Part shown: piece after piece, positions 45,417-53,384 of the stretch
Layout: the number at the start of each line of letters is the position of its first letter
Numbering within the stretch: position 1 is the first letter of the stretch
NCBI GenBank assembly: GCA_014904845.1
Contig: MU119535.1
Location: 1 to 53,384 of the forward strand
From: Acephala macrosclerotiorum
Lineage: Eukaryota > Ascomycota > Leotiomycetes > Helotiales > Mollisiaceae
Length of the DNA stretch: 53,384 nucleotides
Direction of reading: 5' to 3'
Notes under the pieces: generated by a model
Databases searched by the model: none
Told to the model about the DNA's origin: nothing
What the model saw: the letters and a program-made list of their open reading frames with translations, nothing else
Program-made: the position numbers and the translations under genes

Positions 45417-45805
45417 CTTAACATAGGAAACAGCCAGGAGTAGGGACTAGAAGTCAGTTTCTCATAGGAGAAGGAGGTTGCTCAAGTGCCTTTGTACACT
45501 AGTACCATTCACAACGCCGGTCATAACTCAACGAGGAATGCATCGTCATTTATAATTTTTGAATACTTTCACCTATCTGAATACGTCTAGCACTTGCTTG
45601 AGATGTCATGCGGTCATATATCGGGTGCTTTCGGGCTGATAAAGAGCTTCGCGTATTTCCGGATTGATATTGATGTGTCTGACAGTGAAATGAAAAATCT
45701 TGTAAATGAAGGTGGCGAGGCTGACAAGGCTATGAACGCCTGATCAGGCAACAACCCGACCCGACGTTAGCAAAGAGTATCCTTCACCCCAAGGACAAGG
45801 TCATT
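45417..45805. other. Divergent promoter region between SSU1 and RAD10
   Basis: 390 bp separate the two start codons, so both promoters lie here. No specific site recognised. Confidence 0.5.
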
Positions 45806-47008
45806 ATGGACGACGACGACGAATTTGGCGCGGATGCGGACTTCCTCGCTGCTCTTGCAGCGAGTGAAGTCGCCCCGGCGCCTCCTCGAGTCCAGCAGCC
45901 AACTCCACAGAGGATACAGCAGCCTACCCCTCAACGACTCGATCGCGCCCCTCCAACCACGACCTCGTCAGGTCCGAAAGTTGTCCAACCTACTCCTCAA
46001 GCCATAGCATCGCGCTCTACAGGCTCCTCAATTCTCGTTTCTCCGCGACAGAAGGGCAATCCAATCCTCACGAATCTCCGTTCCTTCGCATGGGAATACT
46101 CCGACATACCAGCAGACTACGTCCTTGGTCTGACGACATGCGCCCTCTTCTTATCTCTCAAATACCACCGCCTTCACCCGGAATACATATATAATCGTAT
46201 TAAGTCTCTGCAAGGAAAATACAATTTACGCGTCCTGTTGACTATGGTGGACATTGGCAATCACGAAGATAGTCTGAAGGAGCTCTCGAAAACGAGTCTG
46301 GTCAACAACGTCACAGTCATATTATGCTGGAGTGCTGCGGAAGCAGCTAGATATCTAGAGCTGTACAAGAGCTACGAACATGCGAATGCGAGCGCGATCA
46401 GAGGGACAGAGAGTAAGGGATACGCGGAGAAGATGGTGGATTTCGTGACTGTGCCGAGGAGTATCAACAAGACGGATGCTGTGTCTTTGGTCAGTGCATT
46501 TGGAAGTATACGAAACGCAGTTAATGCCAGACCGGAGGAGATAGCTGTTCTTGGTGGGTGGGGAGAGAAGAAAGTCAAGAGATGGTGCGCCGTGGTCGAT
46601 GAGCCATTCCGAGTGAGGAAGGCTGCCAAGAGAGGCTTGACAAGGAAAGAGACAACACAAAATGGGGGCGAGGTCGAAGGTGTTTTGGACAAAGCTTTGC
46701 CCTTGAGCCGTGTCCCACTGAGGGATATGCCAGCTCTACGAAAAGATCTTTCCACAGATGCTCGTAGCGGTTCTGATACACCGGGGGAGAAGACCAGCGA
46801 GCCACGAGAAGCTGCCAAGTTGACTGAGACAACCGAACAGTTCAACGTGTGGGACCCCGATGACGACGACGAAGAAGCACTCATCGCAGCAGCTATGGAA
46901 GAAGAGGCAAGGATTGAAAAGGAGAAGAGGCAGGAAAGGGCAAGGAAAAGCGACGAATTAAGTGGTGGAATAGCTGCTGCTCTTGCAAAGCTACGGGAGA
47001 AGGGATGA
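45806..47008 (+). CDS. RAD10: DNA excision repair protein RAD10/ERCC1
   Basis: A single exon of 400 residues. It has an acidic start (MDDDDEFGADADFLAALAAS) and a Gln/Pro linker with repeated QQPTPQR. The central domain begins at about residue 85 with NPILTNLRSFAWEYSDIPAD and runs through YVLGLTTCALFLSLKYHRLH and LLTMVDIGNHEDSLKELS; it is the nuclease-like fold without catalytic residues. A helix-hairpin-helix pair follows at about residues 225-260 (LVSAFGSIRNAVNARPEEIA, GGWGEKKVKRW), then a charged disordered tail ending in a coiled-coil-like Glu/Lys stretch. RAD10 pairs with the XPF/RAD1 nuclease to cut 5' of lesions in nucleotide excision repair, and acts in single-strand annealing and crosslink repair. 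The HhH region mediates dimerisation. Intact. Confidence 0.93.
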   Translation: MDDDDEFGADADFLAALAASEVAPAPPRVQQPTPQRIQQPTPQRLDRAPPTTTSSGPKVVQPTPQAIASRSTGSSILVSPRQKGNPILTNLRSFAWEYSDIPADYVLGLTTCALFLSLKYHRLHPEYIYNRIKSLQGKYNLRVLLTMVDIGNHEDSLKELSKTSLVNNVTVILCWSAAEAARYLELYKSYEHANASAIRGTESKGYAEKMVDFVTVPRSINKTDAVSLVSAFGSIRNAVNARPEEIAVLGGWGEKKVKRWCAVVDEPFRVRKAAKRGLTRKETTQNGGEVEGVLDKALPLSRVPLRDMPALRKDLSTDARSGSDTPGEKTSEPREAAKLTETTEQFNVWDPDDDDEEALIAAAMEEEARIEKEKRQERARKSDELSGGIAAALAKLREKG

Positions 47009-47340
47009 AAACTCATTTGATCAAGTCAAGTATTTGTTGAAGCAGGTCTCAAAAAATGGTTTAACCAATTATTGCTTCACAAAAATGAGAAAGTACCACC
47101 TTCTGTAAGAGGCCGTGCTACATCCTTTGATATCAGGCCGATACGTCCTAGCGATTTACATGATGCGGTATCTCTCAGCCAGCCAGCAAGTACAGACCTC
47201 GATTTTGATGGATGCGGCATGGAAATCACCACTCTTCTCCCTCCTCAGCTCCTAGTTCGCTTGGAGCAGAACTCTCTTCCTTCTCCTCCGATACATGTTT
47301 ACGCAATCTGGTGACTGGGATTGGCGCTATTTCAAGCTCT
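47009..47340. other. Short intergenic region, nothing recognised
   Basis: 3' region of RAD10; only a short motif-free frame. Confidence 0.4.
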
Positions 47341-48000
47341 TCCGTCCGTAAAAACCTTTCTAAAATAAGTTAATATATTTATATATATATTTTAATTATT
47401 AGAATATATTTATTTAATTTAATATTAATAATTTAATTTATTGTCACGCGTAAATGGTGGTGTTGCAGTGGTGGTAGAGAGCTTGATTCAACTAAGGGAT
47501 GCTACCACGGACTATATAGTCCGTGACACGTGACTAGACTGGTGCCTGAGGCACCAGTGTGTAGGGAAGGAGCTTCTCGTAACATTTATAATATTAATAA
47601 AAAGTATTACGTACTAATTATTTATTAATAACGTATATTATATAATAATATATAATTAAATTTTAAATAATAATATAAAAAAAATTAATATTATTAATTA
47701 ATTTTTAATTTATTTTGTTTTAATTATTAATTAAAAAAAATAAATTATATTTTTATATTATTTTTAAATAATAATAAAAATTAATAAAAAAAAATTTAAT
47801 AATAATATTATAAAAAAACTAGGAAAATATATTATTTTATTAAATTATTTTTAAAAAATGCGATCAACGTTACTTTTGAATAACCTGATGAGATCGAGCT
47901 TGTAAAGTCGACAAATATAATTAATAATATATATAAGAGAAATATAAACAATAGAGACGAATACAAAACGTTAAAGCGGGGTTATTATAAGACTTGGGTA
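47341..48000. repeat. AT-rich block containing a solo LTR
   Basis: A/T-rich, RIP-type sequence on both sides of an island of ordinary GC (47442-47584). The right part (47585-47870) is nearly pure A/T. No gene. Confidence 0.65.
47437..47589. mobile_element. Solo LTR, 143 bp, with TTTAT target duplication
   Basis: The segment 47442-47584 starts TGTCACGCG and ends CTCGTAACA (TGT...ACA ends). It is flanked by direct TTTAT at 47437-47441 and 47585-47589. Base composition is ordinary although the surroundings are almost pure A/T. Inside are a perfect 20-bp palindrome CACGGACTATATAGTCCGTG (47506-47525) and a 10-bp-arm hairpin ACTGGTGCCT-G-AGGCACCAGT (47538-47558). Size, ends and 5-bp duplication fit a solo LTR left by LTR-LTR recombination. 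The family differs from the copia-like element at 25852. In such AT-rich flanks TTTAT could match by chance. Confidence 0.6.
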
Positions 48001-48140
48001 CTAGCAAATCAGCAAATCGTTTATTTCACCGAGGTAAGTTAGTTGGCTCGAATTTGTACGTTTGTTTAGCTATCAAAAAGTGCCTTGTCCTTCATATCCT
48101 GCGGTGGCTCCCACGCGGGCTTATCTTGACCGTAACCGGA

Positions 48141-48702
48141 GCACAGGGGAGTTATCAGGAGTGTAATGCGAGGTTGTATGCACTGTTTCAGGAGACGGGT
48201 GATAGTACGTCCATTCCCCATACTTTTTGAGATGAAGTGTTGATAGATGGTAGATTCCCGCTTGTATTTGCCGACGTTGTCGACGGTTGTGCAGTTGGGG
48301 ATTCAGACGTTGGTCTGGGCTGGTGATGCGGACTGGATTCGCGATTGGTTCGGAGGTCTGGCTTCTGCTGAGTCGTTGACATATTCTGGTTCGGCGGCTT
48401 CCAAGAAGAAGGCTGTGAATAATTATACGGTGGATGGAGTTGTGGGAGGGACTTTCAAGACTGAGGGGGATTTGAGTTGGTTGAGGGTCTTTGGTACTGG
48501 TCATGAGGTATGTGCCTTCCTGGACGACTGACTCGTACCGTCAAAAGCAGAGTAGCCGAGATGCTGTACCCAGTCTTCGTTTTCGTTTTCTTCGCTTGGT
48601 AAGGATGACTCGAGGCTCCTATAGGTTCCATACTATCAGCCTGCGTTGGCTTTGCAGGCGTTCAAGCAGACGATGCAGAAGAAATCGATATCGCCGACGT
48701 AG
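48141..48702 (+). pseudogene. Serine carboxypeptidase (S10), 3' end only
   Basis: Homology to family S10 begins near 48141 (SYQECNARLYALFQETGD). It continues after a 49-bp intron (48205-48253) with SRLYLPTLSTVVQLGIQTLV and the catalytic-Asp block WAGDADWIRDWFGG; the usual form is DWICNWFGG, so the Cys is replaced by Arg. It then reads GTFKTEGDLSWLRVFGTGHE with the catalytic His in GHE. A 117-bp intron (48508-48624) leads to VPYYQPALALQAFKQTMQKK and the stop at 48700-48702. The upstream two thirds, including the nucleophile Ser, are missing: an AT block lies there instead. It is a 5'-truncated remnant, although what remains is in frame and well spliced. Confidence 0.75.
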
Positions 48703-48936
48703 GTAAGGCAACACTCGCGGCCGAAGACACGAAGTTCGGATTCTGGTAACAGGAATCTATTTACGCCTCAAGATAATCTTCAAAGCGAAAACGATTCTAG
48801 AACATGTGAGAGACCGTCGGATATCGAGATGAGAGGATCTTAAGATTCTAGGCAAGACTTGGGTAATCAATGTTAGCATCAGATTGCCATACGGAACGGG
48901 AACTAGTGAGAGAGGGTTACTCACTCAGGCCTACTT
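48703..48936. other. Short intergenic region between convergent sequences
   Basis: Lies between the carboxypeptidase remnant and the HET gene 3' end. Nothing recognised. Confidence 0.4.
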
Positions 48937-50671
48937 TCAATCTTTCACTGGAGTATACCACTTGATATGCACCAGCTTCATCCTCTCATACTCAAAGGCC
49001 ATCCCCCTCCTAATTGTTACAATTATCCACCATTTCCTGACCGGATGTTGCCAGTAAAGCCGTTCTCCAGAGTCACTCATCAACGACTGCTCGTACGTAG
49101 GGTTCTCTTCCAGCTGTGAACATAGATTCTGCAACCTCTGGTCTACAACCAGACCTTCCCGTTCTTGCCCAAGATCAAGATCTAGTGGTATCTCTCCCAA
49201 AACCTTTAGCCTCAGTAGCGTTTTGTCATTCGCTGGATTCTTGGTGTGCTTCACGACTACGACAAACCCATAAGAGGCGTTTTCTTCCAAAAAGTGAAAG
49301 GCACTAAATTTCCTAGCCGACGAATACGAGCTTGGAAGTCTTCTGGTATTCGACGTGACGAATTGTAAGCTTGCTGGCATTGAATCCTTGAGTACGAACC
49401 CGGTTCTTGGCCACAAAATGCCGTATCTTTCGTAAAGAGGGGGTGGTGTCAAAACTCGCTCCTGCTTGACAAATATGTCTTCTAGCTGAAAATTTGGTGA
49501 AAGGGATGTTTGATTCACGTTACCAAGCCTCTCGCCCCAAACTCTTTTGAAAACACCACTACTCTTAGGCTGCCTTTCGATGTAAATTCCCAAGTTCCTA
49601 TCATCACCGATCTTATGACATTCAAGAATTGCGAGGCAGACGCTTGATTTGTTGAAAAGCTTCGTGCGAAGATTGAGATGAATGCCTTTGTTCGTTACGG
49701 AGAAAGGACTGATAGCGACACTTTCTGACTGGACAATATCCCCAGAGTCAGCAAAATGAGCCGGGGTAAGCGCAAGGAGTCCTGGCAGTTGGCCCTTAAA
49801 GTAAGACTCGTTTGCCCACTAGAACGAATTAGCAATATGATTCTTTGGGCCAAAGGGAGCCGGGAGAGAGCCGGGAGCATGAAACATGCTCCCAACCATT
49901 GGAATAAGGAGCGCGGGATATGGAACAAAGAGATAGGTTCTTTACTGCGAAGATTGAGTGGTCGGCAGTGTTTCTCATGATTTCCTCCTGTAGTCTGATA
50001 AATGCATGATCGCCTTCTCCGTAGAGCATTGGCATGTGAACTCCAAAGATTCCCAGAAGACAGTAAGCAATGTCCTCGATCCTAGTGGTCACGCGCTTCG
50101 AAGCCCAACACATCTTTTGGGCGATGCTGAATTCTTCCATCTTGTCTGCATCTCGAAGAACTTCCCCGTGAATCTTTGTGATGTCAAATATCAAGGTTTC
50201 CAGGGTCTCCTTAGTTCCAACTTCGGTCCATTTATTGTTGAAGAATATGACATTTGGTGGTGCAATCAATTCTTGCAACGTCCACCCACGAGTGAACCAC
50301 CTGCTCTCCCTGACTGCCTTCTTAGTGGCCTTCAGACCCAAACGGCCAGGAACATCTGCCAAGTAGACATAGCAGACTTCAGAAAGTCTATACCAGCTGT
50401 ACATAGAGTTGATGGCTTCTGAAAGCTCGGAGCTGCTTGTCTTGTCGATGCAGCAAGTGTCCACCCAGGCATATGGGAACCCGTCTAAAGCTGCCATTTG
50501 ACAGCAGCGGCGGACTTTATCGTAACCTGCCTTCGATTTGCCATTGCCGGACTGCCACTCCTGAAAAGAAACCTCGCCTTCGTCCCAGGTATGCGATAGA
50601 ATGGCATAAGGGGGGATTTCTGTCCCAAAGAACTCATGGAGCTTGAGTGTTTGAGTATGTAGGAGGCGCAT
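48937..50671 (-). CDS. HET-domain protein (heterokaryon incompatibility type)
   Basis: Two exons on the minus strand: 50671-49946 and 49818-48937; 535 residues. The 127-bp intron has a TTGCTAATTCG branch, and the join reads DHSIFA-WANESYFKGQLP. The three HET-domain blocks are present in order: PYAILSHTWDEGEVSFQEW (residues about 20-40), PYAWVDTCCIDKTSSSELSE with INSMYSWYRLSEVCYVYLAD, and ESRWFTRGWTLQELIAPPNV. The start MRLLHTQTLKLHEFFG is typical of HET-E-like proteins. The C-terminal half has no NACHT, WD or ankyrin repeats that I can see. HET proteins trigger cell death after fusion of incompatible hyphae, and some may act in innate-type recognition. The partner is unknown. Intact; the AT block at 51.5 kb is about 0.9 kb upstream of its start. 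Confidence 0.88.
49873..49893. repeat. Perfect hairpin inside the HET-gene intron
   Basis: GGGAGCATG-AAA-CATGCTCCC: 9-bp arms with a 3-base loop, located wholly within intron 49819-49945. It could fold in the pre-mRNA and bring the splice sites closer, or be a small insertion scar. Confidence 0.6.
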
Positions 50672-51554
50672 GATGGATCTTGGGCCACTCTCCAGCTGCT
50701 CGTGAACGCAGTCTAGTGACGAAGACCCGACAGCGGTGCAGGAGGATCAAAGAAGACCACAAGGCTGAGCGAATGGAAGAGACTGTCGGAGGGTGGTCAA
50801 GTCTGCAAGAGGTCGAGCAAGAGTGGGTGAGAGTCGGCGCAGCAATCTGATGTGTCGAACAAGGAGAGGGAACCTGATACCATCAGAGATGGCAAGTTAG
50901 ATGGATATCGAGAGAGGTGAGCGTAGAATTTCAAAAGCAAGGCTGGGGGCTGTGTCAATTAAGTACCTTGTTGCATACAAGCCAAGCCATCGCTTGGACC
51001 TCGAATCAGAAACCTGGGAACGGTAACACGTGATATGGCTGGCAATTATCAGAATTGGGCGAATCGGGATCGCATTCCAGGGGCGCTTAGTCGATGGATA
51101 TTTGGAGATGGAATGATCAGACCAGAGTAGTATGTGGCGATTGTACGCCTTCCTCTCCACCTGAAGGATTTCGCGCAGAGATTAGTGTCACGTGATGGTA
51201 CAGGATGTCTTGACCTTGACCCCTTCTTTGAGCAGCTGTGACAGCCGAAAATCGTTCTCGTGTAATGTCAAGTCTCTAGGCGATCTAATTCCTATCGTAT
51301 CTCCAGCCATCGAACCGCCAAATTCCGACACCTCCTATAACCGCTCTTTAGGCCACTTCTGGTGCTGTCCAACCGCAATCCACAACGACTACGCGGTCGC
51401 CAAGACATGGCCGTACTCATGCCTGATCTCCGAATTAAAGTAGAGCTTCCTACCTTTGAACTCTCGACTCTTTGCTATAACAAGAACCGTCTGCGGCGTC
51501 GTGATCAGGCTCGACTTCGATATTTGAAACATCGATACAATATCGATACTAAGT
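50672..51554. other. Upstream region of the HET gene, no gene recognised
   Basis: Ordinary GC, only short motif-free frames (for example 51192-51443). The AT block begins near 51555. Confidence 0.4.
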
Positions 51555-53384
51555 AGTATTAGTCAAATATTACAAATATCGATACGTATCAATAAAAAAT
51601 CGATTTTTATACCGTTTTTTTACGTCGCACTTTACAATTCCTTTTCTTTTTATTTCTCTTTCCTCGTACGACGATTCTATTTAAATTATATTCTTAAAAT
51701 ATTTTTTTTATTTAAATCAAATTTTTTTTTTATAGTTTTTATTTTAATAGAATTAATTACGACTATTTAAAACTATAATACGAAATAGAAATCTCTCGCT
51801 TAAAAATACTATTATCGTCCAATTAAAAAAAAAATCAAATCTATTTTTATTATATTTATTATATTAATTCAATAAAAAATTCGTTGTACGATATTATTAT
51901 AATAAAAAATATAAAAAAATACTTAAAAAACTATTATTAGATTATTATTAAAAAATTTTTAAACAAAAATCAAATAGCAATTAATAAGCAATTAAAATAA
52001 TACTATTAATAAATTGATAAAACTAATAAAAAAAAGAAATTTAATATCGAAATTTTGAAAATTTATTTTAATATATTAATTTTCATTAAAATTTTAATTA
52101 TTTTTATCGTCGTACGAAATCTATTTTTTTATTTCATTAAATAATTAAAATTTTATATTTTTTATTAAATACTAAATCGAATTTTCGAAAATAAAATTAC
52201 AATTACTTATTTAAAAATTATTAATTTAATCAAAAAAATTTAAAAAAAATATTAAAATATCGTACGACGAGTATTTTAAATAATATTTTTATATATTTAT
52301 ATTTTTTTTAATATTTAAACTTTTTTAAATCGTTAATTTTTACTAGTAATTTGTATTTATTTTATTATATACAATTAAAAAAAATAAAAAGTTTTTTTTT
52401 ACTTTAAAAAAAGTTTTTAATTATAATTCAAAAATTTAATTTATTATTTTTTAATTAGTTTTTAAAGATTATAATATTGTACGAAAACTTAAAATTATTA
52501 TAAAAAATAATATTTCTATAAATAACGTTTTTTATTGATTAATTTAAAAAGAATTAAAAAATATATTTAATTTAATTTGAAAAATAAAATATTAATATAT
52601 TTATTGTTTTAATTATATTATTCATTTTATTATATAAATTTTTTTATTTATAAATATAATTAATTTAAATAATTTTGAATCGTATAATTAGTAAAAAGAA
52701 ATTAAAGTTTTTAATATAATAAAAACAATAAAAATTCAATTTAAATTTATAAATTTATTTGATTAAATATATAATATTGTAATTTATATTCGTAGATCGA
52801 TTAAAAAAATCAAAAAATTTCGTACGTTTGTAAAAAAATTGATTTTAATAAATAATCGTACGAAGTAAAATAATTAATATTAAATACTTTTTATATTATT
52901 TAATTTACGATTTATAATAGAAAAATATTATTAAAATTACAAGAAAAATTTTAAAAAAAATATTTTAATTTCTAAAGATTAAAAAAAGTTTTATATAATC
53001 AAAAAATTTTTTGTTTTTTTTTTAACGAATTATTTTTACTATTAAAAAAAATTTTACTTTTTTTGATTCTATTTTTTTTATAATAAATATTTTAATTAAA
53101 TATTTTCAAAAAAAAATATAAATTTTTTTTTTTCGTATAATTAAATTAAATATAAAAAAAAATAAAAATAAAAAAAAAAAATTTTTTTTTTTTATCGAAT
53201 TAAAATAATATACAAAATTTTTAATAATTATTATATAAAGATTAATATATTTTCGATTTATATTATTATATTAATTTTAAATTTTTATAATCGTACGAAA
53301 TATATTAAAATATATTAATTAAAAAAATAATCAAAATCGATTTTAATTAAAATTAAAAAACTTTAAAAAAAATATAAAAAAAAA
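51555..53384. repeat. AT-rich RIP-type block with recurring GTACGA
   Basis: Nearly pure A/T with CpG survivors. The hexamer GTACGA, often within CGTACGA, recurs at about 51666, 51896, 52112, 52262, 52479, 52858 and 53293. Several spacings are near 216-230 bp, or twice that. It may be a decayed tandem repeat or simply preferred survival of CpG-rich words. No coding potential. Confidence 0.65.

Noticed and set aside
46372..47016. 214-codon minus-strand frame opposite RAD10
   Set aside because: It is a shadow of the RAD10 coding sequence; Ser-rich composition arises from the antisense of Glu/Lys/Ala codons.
47994..48140. Upstream continuation of the carboxypeptidase reading frame
   Set aside because: The frame is open but shows no S10 motif; the similarity begins only near 48141.

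Overview
The window comes from a filamentous ascomycete (Pezizomycotina; Leotiomycetes-like by overall flavour, but the class is a guess). The evidence is: short GT-AG introns of about 47-127 bp with CTAAC/CTGAC-type branch points; typical fungal families (HET, GEgh16, SSU1, PEX28-32/DysF, TIM16, YIP1, RAD10); and a two-compartment base composition. Gene-bearing DNA of ordinary GC alternates with AT-rich blocks in which almost all C has been lost outside CpG. That is the mark of repeat-induced point mutation (RIP) carried close to saturation.

Layout. 1-4.4 kb: AT block. 4.4-11.4 kb: sparse small hypothetical genes, an intact prenylcysteine-oxidase-like gene, a second AT block, and an open reading frame cut by a 51-bp perfect palindrome flanked by a 3-bp target duplication. 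12.4-22.6 kb: the gene-dense core, with a broken GEgh16 gene, an SDR, TIM16/PAM16, YIP1, a PEX28-32-type peroxin and a TRF4-type poly(A) polymerase. 23.4-31.1 kb: mobile-element territory, with a pyrimidine-rich dispersed repeat, a TIR element (copy A) and a complete but RIP-destroyed Ty1/copia-like LTR retrotransposon with 135-bp LTRs and a GGCCG target duplication. 32-38.7 kb: an ankyrin protein, a secreted cysteine-rich protein split by a TIR/MITE element, a second array of the pyrimidine-rich repeat, and a SET-domain/AT-hook protein. 40-43.7 kb: a secreted-protein gene broken by TIR element copy B, a transcription-factor tail and a decayed alpha/beta hydrolase. 44-47 kb: an SSU1 sulfite transporter and RAD10/ERCC1. 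47.3-48.7 kb: an AT block holding a solo LTR, then the 3' end of a serine carboxypeptidase. 48.9-50.7 kb: a HET-domain gene. 51.5 kb to the end: AT block.

How it fits together. The intact genes are mostly housekeeping functions (mitochondrial import, ER-Golgi traffic, peroxisome maintenance, RNA surveillance, DNA repair). They sit in the core or as islands. Accessory genes (secreted proteins, hydrolases, a transcription factor, a peptidase) beside AT blocks are largely broken by frameshifts, C-to-T stops, truncation or transposon insertion. The most notable points are: a TIR family of unassigned class, seen both as about 0.8-kb copies and as a TIR-only 51-bp palindrome; a MITE inserted in a coding exon whose end supplies a splice donor that would restore the frame; and a retrotransposon whose primer-binding site fits the anticodon arm of initiator tRNA-Met. 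I found no CRISPR array, no convincing tRNA or rRNA gene and no obvious biosynthetic cluster. All product names rest on recognising sequence motifs by eye; no database search was run.
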